Positions 1 to 9,304 of a DNA stretch of 64,000 bases are shown in pieces; the first letter of the stretch is position 1; each line of letters opens with the position of its first letter. The notes under the pieces were generated by a model. The model saw nothing but the letters and a program-made list of their open reading frames with translations. It was not told the DNA's origin and made no database searches. Position numbers and translations under genes: made by a program. Source of the DNA: Pseudomonas farsensis (GTDB taxonomy: Bacteria; Pseudomonadota; Gammaproteobacteria; Pseudomonadales; Pseudomonadaceae); the NCBI RefSeq assembly GCF_014268805.2, contig NZ_JABWRF020000001.1, positions 1,746,001-1,810,000 on the forward strand, written 5' to 3'.

Positions 1-167
1 TCGACGGTGGCGACCTTATGGCTTTGTGGCACGCCTTCAACCAGGGTCAGGCCGTCGGCGAAACGGGCGCCTTCGCCCAGACCACCGTCGTTGACCACCA
101 CCACGACGTTGTCGTCATCGTGCAGGCGGACGTAGCGGGGCGACTCGGAATGTTCGATCAACTGCAT
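1..167 (-). CDS. garD: Galactarate dehydratase, N-terminal part (runs off the window)
   Basis: Only the first ~55 codons are present; the gene continues beyond position 1. The visible N-terminus (MQLIEHSESPRYVRLHDDDN, then a VVNDGGL motif and an HKVA motif) matches the small SAF-like N-terminal domain of GarD/UxaA sugar-acid dehydratases. GarD dehydrates meso-galactarate to 5-dehydro-4-deoxy-D-glucarate in the cytoplasm. The ATG at 165-167 is preceded by an AAGGG Shine-Dalgarno about 7 nt away. It follows gudP on the same strand with a gap under 80 bp. The upstream genes are a hexarate transporter and the dehydratase that consumes the GarD product, so the operon makes biochemical sense. Confidence rests on the N-terminal motif plus context. 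Confidence 0.85.
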   Translation of the reverse strand, partial: MQLIEHSESPRYVRLHDDDNVVVVVNDGGLGEGARFADGLTLVEGVPQSHKVATV

Positions 168-245
168 GGTCAGGCCCTTCTTGTCATTTCTTTCAGGCTT
201 TTATACGGCCACCGGCGCCGTATGACGGGCGCCGGGGTATTTCAG

Positions 246-1598
246 TTACGGACGGGAGCCGGCAAGTTCTGCCTTGGGTGCTGGTGCATCCTTGGGCACA
301 TCCTTGAGCTCGATGCGCTTGATCGGGCCGACAATCACCACGTAGCTGAACACCGCCACCAGTGCGTTGGCGCCGACATACACCAGGGCCCACTTGAACG
401 AGCCGGTGGCGTTGATGATGTAGCCGATCACGATAGGCGTGGTGATCGAGGCGATGTTGCCGAAGGTGTTGAACAAACCACCCGACAGGCCGGCGATCTG
501 CTTGGGCGAGGTGTCTGCAACCACGGCCCAGCCCAGTGCACCGATGCCTTTGCCGAAGAAGGCCAGGGTCATGAAGCCCACCACCATCCATTCAGCGTCG
601 ACATAGTTGCAGAACACCATGGTGGTGGACAGCAACAGGCCGCAGACGATCGGCAGCTTGCGCGAGAAGGTCAGCGAGTTGCCGCGGCGCAGCAGCCAGT
701 CGGACAGCACGCCACCGAGCACCCCACCGATGAAGCCGCAGATAGCCGGCAAGGAGGCGATGATGCCGGCCTTGAGGATGGTCATGCCGCGCTCCTGCAC
801 CAGGTACACCGGGAACCAGGTCAGGAAGAAGTAGGTGATGGCGTTGATGCAGTACTGGCCCAGGTAGACGCCCAGCAGCATGCGGCTGGTCAGCAGTTGC
901 TTGATGTAGCCCCATTTCGGGCCATCGTTGCCGCGTTTCTGGTCCATGTCGACCAGGCCGCCATTCTGCTCGATGTGCTCAAGCTCTGCGGGGCTGATGC
1001 GCGGGTGCTGACGAGGGTTGTAGATGGTCTTGAGCCAGACACCGGAGAACAGGATGCCAAGCACGCCCATGACCACGAACACGTGCTCCCAGCCGAAGGT
1101 GAACACGATCCAGCCCATGATCGGAGCAAACAGGGCGGTGGCGAAGTACTGCGCCGAGTTGAAAATCGCCGAGGCAGTGCCGCGTTCCTGGGTCGGGAAC
1201 CAGGCCGCGACGATGCGCGCGTTACCGGGGAACGATGGCGCTTCGGCGAAACCGACCAGGAAACGCAGGGTGAACAGGGTTACCACTGCCCAGGCGATCG
1301 GCAGGCCGCCGACGAAACCTTGCAGCAGGGTGAACAGCGACCAGGTGAAAATACTGAAGGCGTAGACGTTTTTCGAGCCGAAGCGGTCGAGCAGCCAACC
1401 GCCAGGAATCTGACCCGCCACGTAGGCCCAGCCGAACGCCGAGAAGATGTAGCCGAGGGTGATGGCGTCAATGCCAAGGTCTTTTTGCAGGCTGGAGCCG
1501 GCAATGGCAATGGTGGCGCGGTCTGCATAGTTGATGGTGGTCACCAGGAACAGCATCAACAGGATCAGGTAGCGCACATGCGTCTTTTTCGCTTGCAT
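246..1598 (-). CDS. gudP: MFS hexarate (glucarate/galactarate) transporter
   Basis: Inner-membrane symporter of the anion:cation symporter branch of the MFS, predicted to import D-glucarate and galactarate. The 450-residue protein starts MQAKKTHVRYLILLMLFLVT and carries the family signature NYADRATIAIAG right after TM1. About 12 hydrophobic segments and a central cytoplasmic loop (ARISPAE-like, near residues 200-230) follow the usual GudP/GarP/ExuT layout. I chose the ATG at 1596-1598 rather than the GTG 15 nt upstream because a GGGAG Shine-Dalgarno lies 8 nt before it and overlaps the GTG. It lies between kdgD and garD, all on the minus strand, which supports hexarates as substrate over other organic anions. 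Confidence 0.88.
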   Translation of the reverse strand: MQAKKTHVRYLILLMLFLVTTINYADRATIAIAGSSLQKDLGIDAITLGYIFSAFGWAYVAGQIPGGWLLDRFGSKNVYAFSIFTWSLFTLLQGFVGGLPIAWAVVTLFTLRFLVGFAEAPSFPGNARIVAAWFPTQERGTASAIFNSAQYFATALFAPIMGWIVFTFGWEHVFVVMGVLGILFSGVWLKTIYNPRQHPRISPAELEHIEQNGGLVDMDQKRGNDGPKWGYIKQLLTSRMLLGVYLGQYCINAITYFFLTWFPVYLVQERGMTILKAGIIASLPAICGFIGGVLGGVLSDWLLRRGNSLTFSRKLPIVCGLLLSTTMVFCNYVDAEWMVVGFMTLAFFGKGIGALGWAVVADTSPKQIAGLSGGLFNTFGNIASITTPIVIGYIINATGSFKWALVYVGANALVAVFSYVVIVGPIKRIELKDVPKDAPAPKAELAGSRP

Positions 1599-1766
1599 GC
1601 TGGTAACTCCCACTAGTTATTTTTTTTGCGGGCTTTCGAATTGTATGTCGCACCAGGGCAGGGTGCGGGAACCGCCTCAAGGCCCATCGCAGGCAGGTGC
1701 CAGCCCCCACATCATCCGTGGAGAGCCAGCCCTGGCTACGATGGACCGCTTAGCGAGTCCGGAGCA

Positions 1767-2684
1767 TCACAGGCCTTGCGGGCCCATCTTGTCCATCAGC
1801 GCTGCGAGCATCTCGTACTCTTGTGCGGTCAGGTCGGTCAGCGGGGTACGCACGGGGCCTGCATCGTAACCGGCGAGTTTGGCGCCAGCCTTGACGATGC
1901 TCACCGCGTAGCCAGCTTTGCGGTTACGGATTTCCAGGTAGGGCAGGAAGAAATCGTCGATCAACTTGCCAACGGTTTCGTGATCTTCGCGGGCGATGGC
2001 GTGGTAGAAGTCCATCGCGGTCTTCGGTACGAAGTTGAACACGGCCGAGGAGTAAACCGGCACACCCAAGGCTTTGTAGGCCGCAGCATACACTTCTGCG
2101 GTCGGCAGGCCGCCCAGGTAGCTGAAACGGTCGCCCAGGCGACGGCGGATCGAAACCATCAGCTCGATATCGCCCAGGCCGTCCTTGTAGCCGATCAGGT
2201 TCGGGCAGCGTTCGGCCAGTTGCTCCAGCAGGTCGGCGTTCAGGCGGCAGACGTTACGGTTGTAGACCACTACGCCGATGTTGACCGACTTGCACACGGC
2301 CTCAACGTGGGCGGCAACGCCGTCCTGGCTGGCTTCGGTCAGGTAGTGCGGCAGCAGCAGCAGGCCCTTGGCGCCCAGGCGCTCGGCTTCTTGAGCGTAT
2401 TCGATGGCCTGGCGGGTGGAGCCACCAACGCCGGCCAGAATCGGTACCGATGTTGCGCAGGTGTCGACCGCAGTCTTGATCACCTGGCTGTACTCGCTGG
2501 CGGCCAGGGAGAAGAACTCACCGGTACCGCCGGCGGCGAACAGCGCGCTGGCACCGTAAGGGGCGAGCCATTCCAGACGCTTGATGTAGCCAGCCTGGTG
2601 GAAGTCGCCCTGGGCATTGAAGTCGGTGACCGGGAAAGACAGCAGGCCGTGGGAGAGGATGGATTTCAGTTCTTGTGGATTCAT
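1767..2684 (-). CDS. kdgD: 5-dehydro-4-deoxyglucarate dehydratase
   Basis: DapA/NAL-family TIM barrel of 305 residues. It converts 5-dehydro-4-deoxy-D-glucarate to 2,5-dioxopentanoate (alpha-ketoglutarate semialdehyde) with loss of water and CO2. Visible active-site landmarks are the GGTGEFF loop (52-58), the barrel Tyr in VVVYNRN (Tyr141) and the Schiff-base Lys in LIGYKDG (Lys167). The start at 2684 ([10 protein letters not shown]) has an AGGA about 10 nt upstream; a longer in-frame reading to 2753 would add a low-quality extension and is not preferred. It is first in the minus-strand kdgD-gudP-garD unit, with a ~170 bp gap before gudP. The downstream semialdehyde dehydrogenase is not in this window and may lie beyond the left edge. 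Confidence 0.92.
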   Translation of the reverse strand: MNPQELKSILSHGLLSFPVTDFNAQGDFHQAGYIKRLEWLAPYGASALFAAGGTGEFFSLAASEYSQVIKTAVDTCATSVPILAGVGGSTRQAIEYAQEAERLGAKGLLLLPHYLTEASQDGVAAHVEAVCKSVNIGVVVYNRNVCRLNADLLEQLAERCPNLIGYKDGLGDIELMVSIRRRLGDRFSYLGGLPTAEVYAAAYKALGVPVYSSAVFNFVPKTAMDFYHAIAREDHETVGKLIDDFFLPYLEIRNRKAGYAVSIVKAGAKLAGYDAGPVRTPLTDLTAQEYEMLAALMDKMGPQGL

Positions 2685-2818
2685 TGTTGTTAGCATCCTG
2701 TGGCGCTTGGGGTGAAGGTTGTTGTTCTGCGTTGGAGGTAAGTTATCGTACAACCTAGCAGATGACTAGTCCCCCTCAGCATTTTTTTCCCCTTTCCGCC
2801 TTATGAACGGTATTCCAG

Positions 2819-2850
2819 CGTGGCAGCGGGCTTGCCCCGCCATGGCGCCA
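2819..2850. repeat. Single REP element
   Basis: The core GCGGGCTTGCCCCGCCATGG is the common Pseudomonas REP hairpin, in the gap between kdgD and the C26 peptidase gene. It has no obvious inverted partner within 200 bp, so it looks like a singlet rather than a REPIN. Confidence 0.6.
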
Positions 2851-2884
2851 GCCCAGGCGCAGAGCGGCCACAGCCCATCGCAAC

Positions 2885-2901
2885 GACTCATCAAGTGAGT
2901 C
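2885..2901. promoter_or_regulatory. Small inverted repeat upstream of kdgD, possible operator
   Basis: GACTCA-TCAAG-TGAGTC is a perfect 6-bp-arm palindrome about 200 bp upstream of the kdgD start. Its position in the only regulatory gap of the hexarate operon makes an operator possible. No regulator gene is adjacent and the distance is long, so this is weak. Confidence 0.25.
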
Positions 2902-2914
2902 ATCGTATCTCTTC

Positions 2915-3034
2915 AAAAAAAGAAAAAAGATCGCGGGGACAGGCACACGCCCGCCGCCCGCTTCCACGGAAGGTGTTCTGGGACCAGCAGAGGGTGACCG
3001 GGAAGCAGGGGCGACCTTGCGCCGCCCCGCGATC
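2915..3034 (-). terminator. Terminator-like structure after the C26 peptidase gene
   Basis: On the minus strand, downstream of the peptidase stop, a 10-bp pair (arms 3025-3034 and 2929-2938, GATCGCGGGG type) closes a ~86-nt branched loop. The distal arm is followed directly by two T runs (2916-2928 read on the minus strand). A further GGGGCG/CGCCCC mini-hairpin sits inside. The loop is longer than in a standard intrinsic terminator. Confidence 0.4.
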
Positions 3035-3058
3035 AAAGCCTGACGAAGCTTCGGCTGA

Positions 3059-3868
3059 TCAGGCCGCGTGGTGGCGCTTGACCTGGGCCTTGCGCACCTG
3101 GGCCCGGCAAGCGTCGCCGAAGGCCTGGAAAATCTTGATCGAGTCGGGGTTCTTCGCTGCCTGCCACTCCGGGTGCCACTGCACCGCGAACAGGAAGGGC
3201 GAAATGCTCGGGCCATGAATGGCTTCAACCAGGCCGTCTTCGGCGTGGGCGATAGGCTCAAGGCCAGCGCCCAGGTTGCGCAGGCCTTGGCCGTGCAGCG
3301 AGTTGACACGGATCTGGTCGGTGCCGAGCACGTCTTGCAGCCAGCTGCCCGGCTGGATGTTCACCGCATGCACTTGGGCATACTGCACCTCGACCGGGTC
3401 TTCGGGGTTTTCGCGGTGGTCATTGAAACCCGGCTCGGCGTAGACCTTCTGGTAAATGTCACCGCCCAGCGCCACGTTGATTTCCTGCATGCCGCGGCAC
3501 ACGCCGAAAATGGGCAGGCCACGCTTGAGGGCGGCCTTGACCAGCGGGATATCGAACAAGTCGCGCTGTGGGTCCTGGCCTTTGCCTGGCGTTTGGTTTT
3601 CCTGGCCGTAGAGGGCCGGGTCGATGTTGCTGCCCGCGCCGGTGAGGTAAACGCCGTCGGCCATGTCCAGGTACGACTCAAGGTCGTCGATGCCGCAGCA
3701 GGTGGGCACCAGCACCGGCACGCACTCGGAAAACTCGACCAGCGGGGTGATGTATTTGTGGGTCATGACCTGATAGTCATGGCCTTTGCGCTCCTGGCTG
3801 CCCATGGTCATCAATACGACGGGTTTGCGCAGGGCGGGTTGTTTATTGCCAATGTTGCTGTTGGACAT
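3059..3868 (-). CDS. Gamma-glutamyl-gamma-aminobutyrate hydrolase-like peptidase C26
   Basis: Cytoplasmic class-I glutamine-amidotransferase-fold hydrolase of 269 residues, PuuD-like. The nucleophile elbow FGVCRGMQ places Cys124, and the C-terminal QWHPEWQ gives His232 and Glu234, completing the triad. The oxyanion region TGAGSNIDP (77-85) is also as expected. Relatives hydrolyse gamma-glutamyl-GABA or other gamma-glutamyl amines in polyamine catabolism; no glutamylpolyamine synthetase is adjacent here, so the substrate is open. The start at 3868 has an AAGG Shine-Dalgarno. It lies on the strand of the hexarate operon but is separated from it by 375 bp with a terminator-like structure and a REP, so it is probably a separate unit. 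Confidence 0.85.
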   Translation of the reverse strand: MSNSNIGNKQPALRKPVVLMTMGSQERKGHDYQVMTHKYITPLVEFSECVPVLVPTCCGIDDLESYLDMADGVYLTGAGSNIDPALYGQENQTPGKGQDPQRDLFDIPLVKAALKRGLPIFGVCRGMQEINVALGGDIYQKVYAEPGFNDHRENPEDPVEVQYAQVHAVNIQPGSWLQDVLGTDQIRVNSLHGQGLRNLGAGLEPIAHAEDGLVEAIHGPSISPFLFAVQWHPEWQAAKNPDSIKIFQAFGDACRAQVRKAQVKRHHAA

Positions 3869-4206
3869 ATGTCACCTTGGGACAGGTCGTGCCTGTCGTT
3901 GTTGTGCAGGCGCAGAGCCGGAGCCAGCGATGCAGCCTGTGGCCCCGAGCACTGCCGGTTCGCTGTTGCAGCGATACCGGTCGGGGCCTGAGATGTAGCT
4001 TGCCAGAGCCGTTCGATATGTCAAACGAGTGGCATGGCCTTAAAGGGAGGTTTTTCGGGGGGTGGAGGTGTTCGGCGCCTTGATCGGCAAGGGTTTGGCA
4101 GGGGATTGGGTCAATAATATTTAACGATGCAGTTGGGTCTTTGCGTGGCTGCAATGTCCAGCGTGTCTGTCCACCCGCAAATGCGCTCGAATGCAGTGTT
4201 GAGGCG

Positions 4207-4338
4207 GCCTCATCGCGGGGCAAACCCGCTCCCACACAAGCAGCTTTACATGCATTCTGTGGAAGATCACCCAGCCGTTTGGGGCTGTGCTTTCGCGCAG
4301 AGAGTGGGCGGCGTGGGAGCGGGCTTGCTCCGCGATGG
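4207..4338. repeat. REPIN (inverted REP pair)
   Basis: The left arm at about 4211-4236 and the right arm at 4313-4337 are near-complementary REP units (GTGGGAGCGGGCTTGCTCCG type on the right), separated by about 75 bp. Confidence 0.75.
4282..4336 (+). repeat. Extended REP-associated repeat, copy 1
   Basis: This ~55-bp stretch, including GTGCTTTCGCGCAGAGA before the REP core, recurs at 51405-51461 with roughly 90% identity by eye. The conserved part extends well beyond the REP hairpin. Confidence 0.6.
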
Positions 4339-4474
4339 GCCGCAAAGCGGCCCCGGCAAGCCCTCGCGCGTCAACTCTCCAGCGCTGCTGGGTGCCTTTG
4401 ACAGCCACACCCCATTCGCGGGACAGTCCCCTCACTGCGCTGTTGCTGAAACAATACCTATAAAGGAGCACCAG

Positions 4475-5500
4475 ATGTCCGCGTCTTCCGCAAGCCCCGC
4501 AATACGCTTGCCCTTCGATGAGCTGCAGCAACTACTACGGGCCATTTTCCAGCACCATGGCTGCAGCGAGAAAGTGGCCGCTGCACTGGCCTGTAACTGC
4601 GCCAGCGCGCAACGCGATGGCGCCCATAGCCATGGGGTATTCCGCATGCCCGGCTATGTTTCGACGCTGGCAAGTGGCTGGGTCAACGGCCAGGCCGAGC
4701 CCAAGGTAACCGACGTGGCTGCAGGCTATGTGCGGGTGGACGCCGCGGGTGGCTTCGCTCAGCCGGCACTGGCGGCGGCGCGCCCGTTGCTGGTGAGCAA
4801 GGCGCGCAGTGCCGGCATCGCGGTGCTGGCCATCCACAATTCCCATCACTTCGCTGCCCTGTGGCCAGATGTCGAGCCGTTTGCCGATGAGGGGCTGGTT
4901 GCTCTGAGCGTGGTCAACAGCATGACCTGCGTGGTCCCCCACGGCGCGCACAAGCCATTGTTCGGCACTAACCCGATTGCCTTCGCCGCCCCGTGCGCCG
5001 GCCATCCGCCGATCGTGTTCGATATGGCCACCAGCGCCATGGCCCATGGCGATGTGCAGATCGCCGCCCGAGCCGGGCAGGCCTTGCCTGAGGGGATGGG
5101 CGTCGATGCCGACGGCCAGCCAACCACTGACCCGCAGGCGATACTGGACGGCGGCGCGCTGTTGCCGTTTGGCGGCCACAAAGGCTCGGCGCTGTCGATG
5201 ATGGTCGAGCTGCTGGCGGCAGCCCTGACTGGCGGCAATTTCTCCTGGGAGTTCGACTGGGCCGGCCATCCAGGCGCAAAGACGCCCTGGACCGGGCAAC
5301 TGATCATTGTTATCGACCCCAGCAAGGCCGAGGGCGAGCGCTTTGCCCAACGCAGCCGGGCGATGGTCGAGCAGATGCACGCCGTGGGGCTGACGCGCCT
5401 GCCCGGCGAGCGGCGTTACCGCGAACGCGAAATCGCGAGCAGGGAAGGGGTGGCGTTGAGTGCAGAGGAGCTCGCCGGGCTGAACGCGCTGCTGCGCTGA
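4475..5500 (+). CDS. dpkA: Delta1-piperideine-2-carboxylate / pyrroline-2-carboxylate reductase
   Basis: Ldh2/malate-L-sulfolactate dehydrogenase family NADPH reductase of 341 residues. In P. putida this enzyme reduces Delta1-piperideine-2-carboxylate to L-pipecolate in D-lysine catabolism, and pyrroline-2-carboxylate to proline. Family landmarks are the HSHG motif (His51-Gly54), GGFAQPA and [11 protein letters not shown] around residues 125-135, and FGTNPIAFA. The reading frame is open far upstream, but the ATG at 4475 has AAAGGAG 8 nt before it and gives a typical family N-terminus ([20 protein letters not shown]). The next gene is an aminotransferase that could form the keto acid which cyclises to the substrate. 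Members of this family are hard to separate by motif, so a malate/lactate dehydrogenase annotation would also be seen. Confidence 0.8.
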   Translation: MSASSASPAIRLPFDELQQLLRAIFQHHGCSEKVAAALACNCASAQRDGAHSHGVFRMPGYVSTLASGWVNGQAEPKVTDVAAGYVRVDAAGGFAQPALAAARPLLVSKARSAGIAVLAIHNSHHFAALWPDVEPFADEGLVALSVVNSMTCVVPHGAHKPLFGTNPIAFAAPCAGHPPIVFDMATSAMAHGDVQIAARAGQALPEGMGVDADGQPTTDPQAILDGGALLPFGGHKGSALSMMVELLAAALTGGNFSWEFDWAGHPGAKTPWTGQLIIVIDPSKAEGERFAQRSRAMVEQMHAVGLTRLPGERRYREREIASREGVALSAEELAGLNALLR

Positions 5501-5621
5501 GCGGGCCTTTGCAGCCCTGCACCCAGCGCCTTGCACATCAGTGATGTTCCTCGCGCCGCACAGCGGGTATGCTCCGTGCAGCCTTTCCCGAACTGTCCTG
5601 ATTTCCAAGGAGCTGCACGCT

Positions 5622-6824
5622 GTGTTCAAACATGTCGATGCCTATGCCGGCGACCCGATCCTCTCGCTGATGGAGACTTTCAAGGCCGATCCCCGTGCCG
5701 ACAAGGTCAACCTGAGTATCGGCCTGTATTACGACGAAGCCGGTGTAGTGCCGCAGTTGGCGGCGGTGGCCGACGTTGAGCAACGCCAGGCCGGCCAGCC
5801 ACACGCAGCCTCGCTGTACCTGCCAATGGAAGGCCTGGCCGCCTATCGCCAGGCCATCCAGGCGCTGCTGTTCGGTGCCGACCACCCGGCAGTCACCGCC
5901 GGTCGCGTGGCCACCGTGCAGACCGTCGGCGGCTCCGGCGCGCTGAAAGTCGGCGCCGACTTCCTCAAGCGCTACTTCGCAGGCTCCGAGGTTTGGGTGA
6001 GCAACCCAACCTGGGACAACCACCGGGCAATTTTCGAAGGCGCGGGCTTCAAGGTGAATACCTACCCGTACTTCGATGACGCCACCCGCGGCGTCGACTT
6101 CGACGGCATGCTGGCCACGCTGAACACCCTGGGTAAAAACAGCATCGTGCTGCTGCACCCGTGCTGCCACAACCCAACCGGCGTAGACCTCGACCAGCAG
6201 CAATGGCAGCAAGTGGTCGAAGTGGTCAAGGCTCGCGAGCTGATCCCGTTCCTTGACATCGCCTACCAAGGCTTCGGTGAAGGCCTGGTCGAAGATGCCT
6301 TCGCCATCCGCGAAATGGCCCGTGCCGGTGTGCCGTGCCTGGTGAGCAACTCGTTCTCGAAAATCTTCTCGCTGTACGGCGAGCGGGTCGGCGGTTTGTC
6401 GGTAGTCTGTGACGACGTGGCAACCGCAGGCAGCGTGCTGGGCCAGCTCAAGGCTACTGTCCGGCGCAACTACTCGAGCCCGCCTGCGTTTGGTGCGCAG
6501 TTGGTGGCGGGTGTGCTGGGTGATGCCGCGCTCAACGCCCAGTGGGCGGCTGAGGTCGAGGTCATGCGCAAGCGTATCCTCGACATGCGTCAGGGCCTGG
6601 TTGACCTGCTCGGCGAGCTGCTGCCTGGCGAGGACTTCCAGTTCTTCCTGCGCCAGCGCGGCATGTTCAGCTACACAGGTTTCAGTGTCGAGCAGGTGCG
6701 TCGCCTGCGTGACGAGTTCGGCGTTTACCTGATCGACAGCGGCCGTGTGTGCATGTCGGGCCTGCGTCCGGCCAACCTGCGCCAGGTTGCTGAAGCCTTT
6801 GCGGCGGTGCACCAGAAGGGCTGA
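5622..6824 (+). CDS. amaC: Class I aminotransferase, aromatic amino acid / D-lysine (AmaC-like)
   Basis: PLP-dependent fold-type I aminotransferase of the AspC/TyrB subgroup, 400 residues, cytoplasmic homodimer. Seen: HNPTG (183-187), the DIAYQGFG segment that contacts the cofactor (212-219), and Lys247 in [15 protein letters not shown] as the Schiff-base lysine. The start is GTG at 5622, with AAGGAG 9-10 nt upstream, giving [20 protein letters not shown], the standard family start. An in-frame codon further upstream adds unrelated sequence. It follows dpkA by 121 bp on the same strand. In P. putida the gene beside dpkA is implicated in D-lysine degradation, although by sequence it is an aromatic aminotransferase; the symbol rests on this context. 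Confidence 0.75.
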   Translation: MFKHVDAYAGDPILSLMETFKADPRADKVNLSIGLYYDEAGVVPQLAAVADVEQRQAGQPHAASLYLPMEGLAAYRQAIQALLFGADHPAVTAGRVATVQTVGGSGALKVGADFLKRYFAGSEVWVSNPTWDNHRAIFEGAGFKVNTYPYFDDATRGVDFDGMLATLNTLGKNSIVLLHPCCHNPTGVDLDQQQWQQVVEVVKARELIPFLDIAYQGFGEGLVEDAFAIREMARAGVPCLVSNSFSKIFSLYGERVGGLSVVCDDVATAGSVLGQLKATVRRNYSSPPAFGAQLVAGVLGDAALNAQWAAEVEVMRKRILDMRQGLVDLLGELLPGEDFQFFLRQRGMFSYTGFSVEQVRRLRDEFGVYLIDSGRVCMSGLRPANLRQVAEAFAAVHQKG

Positions 6825-6845
6825 GCCACGGGGCAAGCCTGCATT

Positions 6846-6954
6846 GGCCTCATCGCAGGCTGTCGCCAGCTCCCACAGTTCGAACTTGCTCAGCCTTGAT
6901 GTCGGGGGGCTGGCCCAGAACCTGTGGGAGCTGGCGCTAGCCTGCGATAAGGCC
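6846..6954. repeat. REPIN-like inverted pair
   Basis: Arms at about 6846-6878 and 6922-6954 (both built on CTGTGGGAGCTGGCG) form an imperfect ~33-bp inverted repeat. It lies between the aminotransferase and permease genes. Confidence 0.7.
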
Positions 6955-7151
6955 GGTGCAGGGTTTCACGCTTCTCAGCTCTGAAACCCGCTTTGTTGTA
7001 CAGACAAGTGCAACCGCCCTTCGGACAGGGCTTCCCCAAGTGCAACCTTTGCATGCACAATCGCGCCCCTCTTTATCCGGTTGAGTTGTGCGAATCGTTT
7101 GTTTCGCCATTCTCAGCCTGTTGCAGTCTTGCGAGTGGAGCGTCACCCGGA

Positions 7152-8432
7152 ATGAATGAGCAGGCCTCAAGCGTTGAGCAACGCTTTACAGAATCGACAC
7201 CCGCCACCCTTGGCGATTGGTCGCGTCACGACACTACCTGGATGCTAGGCCTGTTCGGCACAGCCATCGGCGCCGGCACCTTGTTCCTGCCGATCAACGC
7301 CGGCCTGGGCGGTTTCTGGCCGCTGCTGATCCTCGCCGCACTGGCGTTCCCGATGACCTATTTCGCCCACCGCGGCCTGACGCGCTTCGTGCTGTCTGGG
7401 CGCAGCGATGGCGACATCACCAAGGTGGTCGAGGAACACTTCGGCATTACCGCCGGTGCAATGATCACCGTGCTGTACTTCTTTGCAATTTTCCCGATCC
7501 TGCTTATTTATAGCGTGGCCCTGACCAACACCGTCAGCAGCTTCCTGGAGCACCAACTGCACATCGCGCCGCCACCGCGTGCGCTGTTGTCATTCGTGCT
7601 GATTCTGGGCCTGCTGGCCATCGTGCGCTGCGGCGAGCAGGCGACGGTGAAAGTCATGAGCCTGCTGGTGTATCCGTTCATCGTCGCGTTGGCGCTGCTG
7701 GCGCTGTACCTGGTGCCGCACTGGACGGGCGGTATTCTCGACACCGCGACCCAGGTGCCGACCGGCTCGGCGTTCCTGCACACCGTGTGGCTGGCTATTC
7801 CGGTGATGGTGTTCTCGTTCAACCATTCACCGATCATCTCGGCCTTTGCCGTGGACCAGAAGCGCCGCTATGGCGACCACGCCGATCAGCGCAGTGGCCA
7901 GATTTTGCGCCGTGCACACCTGTTGATGGTGCTGATGGTGCTGTTCTTTGTGTTCAGCTGCGTGCTCACCTTGAGCAGCGCTCAGCTGGCCGAGGCCAAG
8001 GCGCAGAACCTGTCGATCCTGTCCTACCTGGCCAACCATTTCGAGCAGCCGACCATCGCCTTTGCAGCGCCCCTGATTGCGTTCATTGCCATTGCCAAGT
8101 CGTTCCTGGGCCACTACATCGGTGCCAGCGAAGGCCTCAAGGGCATGATCCTCAAGACCGGCCTGCGCCCAGGCGCCAAGGCCATGGACCGCACCGTCGC
8201 TGCGCTGATGCTGGTGGTGTGCTGGATCGTCGCCACCCTCAACCCAAGCATTCTGGGCATGATCGAATCGCTCGGCGGCCCGATCATCGCGGTGCTGCTG
8301 TTCCTGATGCCGATGTACGCCATCCGCCGCGTACCCTCGATGCGCAAGTACAGTGGCGCGCTGTCCAACCTGTTCGTTGTGGTCATCGGCCTGGTTGCGC
8401 TGACCTCGGTGGTTTACGGCTTGCTGGCCTGA
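7152..8432 (+). CDS. sdaC: SdaC-like serine/amino-acid proton symporter (HAAAP family)
   Basis: Inner-membrane permease of 426 residues with about 11 hydrophobic helices. It aligns by eye along its whole length with E. coli SdaC: the N-terminal WMLGLFGTAIGAGTLFLPIN motif, FAHRGLTRFVLSG, VFSFNHSPIISAFAV, NISILSYLANHF-like and LNPSILGMIESLGGPI are all present. HAAAP members import serine, threonine or aromatic amino acids with protons. The ATG at 7152 gives a family-length product; the longer open frame from 6993 is cysteine-rich and not family-like. The gene follows an amino-acid aminotransferase and dpkA, and ends in a strong terminator. Substrate within the family is inferred from similarity to SdaC. 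Confidence 0.83.
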   Translation: MNEQASSVEQRFTESTPATLGDWSRHDTTWMLGLFGTAIGAGTLFLPINAGLGGFWPLLILAALAFPMTYFAHRGLTRFVLSGRSDGDITKVVEEHFGITAGAMITVLYFFAIFPILLIYSVALTNTVSSFLEHQLHIAPPPRALLSFVLILGLLAIVRCGEQATVKVMSLLVYPFIVALALLALYLVPHWTGGILDTATQVPTGSAFLHTVWLAIPVMVFSFNHSPIISAFAVDQKRRYGDHADQRSGQILRRAHLLMVLMVLFFVFSCVLTLSSAQLAEAKAQNLSILSYLANHFEQPTIAFAAPLIAFIAIAKSFLGHYIGASEGLKGMILKTGLRPGAKAMDRTVAALMLVVCWIVATLNPSILGMIESLGGPIIAVLLFLMPMYAIRRVPSMRKYSGALSNLFVVVIGLVALTSVVYGLLA

Positions 8433-8451
8433 CGTATCCTTGCTGTAAGAC

Positions 8452-8488
8452 ATGTCCGGGTGTGCTGTAGCCACCCGGACATTTTTTT
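8452..8488 (+). terminator. Intrinsic terminator after the SdaC-like gene
   Basis: A perfect 11-bp stem (8452-8462 with 8472-8482, ATGTCCGGGTG type), a 9-nt loop and a run of seven T. It lies 20 bp after the permease stop. Confidence 0.92.
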
Positions 8489-8600
8489 GTCCACAGGAAT
8501 TGTCCGGCAATAAAACAATTTCCCCTCTGCTTATAGGCACTTGCACGCCTTCATGCTTAACTCTGGTTCCTTTTCCCCACCTCGCATGAAGGATTTCGCA

Positions 8601-9101
8601 ATGGCTCAAGTGACTCTCAAAGGCGGCCCGGTACAAGTCAACGGCAACCTGCCACAGGTTGGCGCCCAGGCACCTGCTTTCTCCCTGGTTGCTGGCAACC
8701 TGGCTGACACCTCGCTGAAAGATTTCGCCGGCAAGCGCAAAGTGCTGAACATCTTCCCAAGCGTCGACACCCCAACCTGCGCCACCTCGGTGCGCAAGTT
8801 CAACGCCCAGGCCAACGACGTGGCCAATACCGTGGTGCTGTGCATCTCGGCCGACCTGCCATTCGCCCAGGCACGCTTCTGCGGCGCTGAAGGCCTGGAA
8901 AACGTGAAGAACCTGTCGACCCTGCGTGGCCGCGAGTTCCTCGAAAACTACGGCGTTGCCATCGCCGACGGCCCACTGGCCGGCCTTGCCGCCCGCGCCG
9001 TCGTGGTGCTGGATGAAAACGACAAGGTGCTGCACAGCGAGCTGGTTGGCGAAATTGCCGAAGAGCCGAACTATGACGCCGCACTGGCTGTCCTGAAGTA
9101 A
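8601..9101 (+). CDS. tpx: Thiol peroxidase Tpx
   Basis: Atypical 2-Cys peroxiredoxin of 166 residues that reduces hydrogen peroxide and organic peroxides using thioredoxin. The peroxidatic cysteine is in [13 protein letters not shown] (Cys60) and the resolving cysteine in ARFCGAEG (Cys94), the spacing typical of Tpx. E. coli-type Tpx often sits in the periplasm-facing fraction, but no signal peptide is seen here. The ATG at 8601 has AAGGA 7 nt upstream; 20 upstream in-frame codons are rejected because the conserved family start is [11 protein letters not shown]. It is monocistronic, with terminators on both sides. Confidence 0.95.
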   Translation: MAQVTLKGGPVQVNGNLPQVGAQAPAFSLVAGNLADTSLKDFAGKRKVLNIFPSVDTPTCATSVRKFNAQANDVANTVVLCISADLPFAQARFCGAEGLENVKNLSTLRGREFLENYGVAIADGPLAGLAARAVVVLDENDKVLHSELVGEIAEEPNYDAALAVLK

Positions 9102-9140
9102 CGGCTTCTGCCACGGCGAGTTCGCCTGTTACTCGCTGAT

Positions 9141-9171
9141 AACGGCCCGGAACCTGTTCCGGGCCGTTTTC
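9141..9171 (+). terminator. Intrinsic terminator after tpx
   Basis: A perfect 12-bp stem (9141-9152 with 9157-9168) closed by a CCTG tetraloop, followed by TTTT. It starts 39 bp after the tpx stop. Confidence 0.92.
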
Positions 9172-9304
9172 GTTTAAAGTTCACACCCTTGGCATCGTCA
9201 GCCGAAGGTAAATCACTGGTAAAGCTCCTTTGCTTATCCAATGCCAGTGCTTATCGTTCACCCTCGCCACGCCCGTCCTTTTCTGAACAAGGTTCGTTCG
9301 ACCC

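Larger units (their letters stand above)
3869..4474. other. 606-bp divergent intergenic region
   Basis: This gap separates the divergent C26 peptidase gene and dpkA. No convincing coding sequence is seen. It holds a REPIN (4207-4338) and an extended repeat copy (4282-4336), and should contain both divergent promoters; none could be assigned with confidence. From memory, P. putida KT2440 carries a D-amino-acid dehydrogenase and an amino-acid ABC transporter between the corresponding genes; none of those is present here. Confidence 0.6.

Noticed and set aside
18..1616. 532-residue plus-strand reading frame over gudP and garD
   Set aside because: Low-complexity antisense frame; the minus-strand MFS and GarD motifs are unambiguous.
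4127..4474. Upstream in-frame extension of dpkA
   Set aside because: It is REP-derived sequence without family similarity; the Shine-Dalgarno points to 4475.
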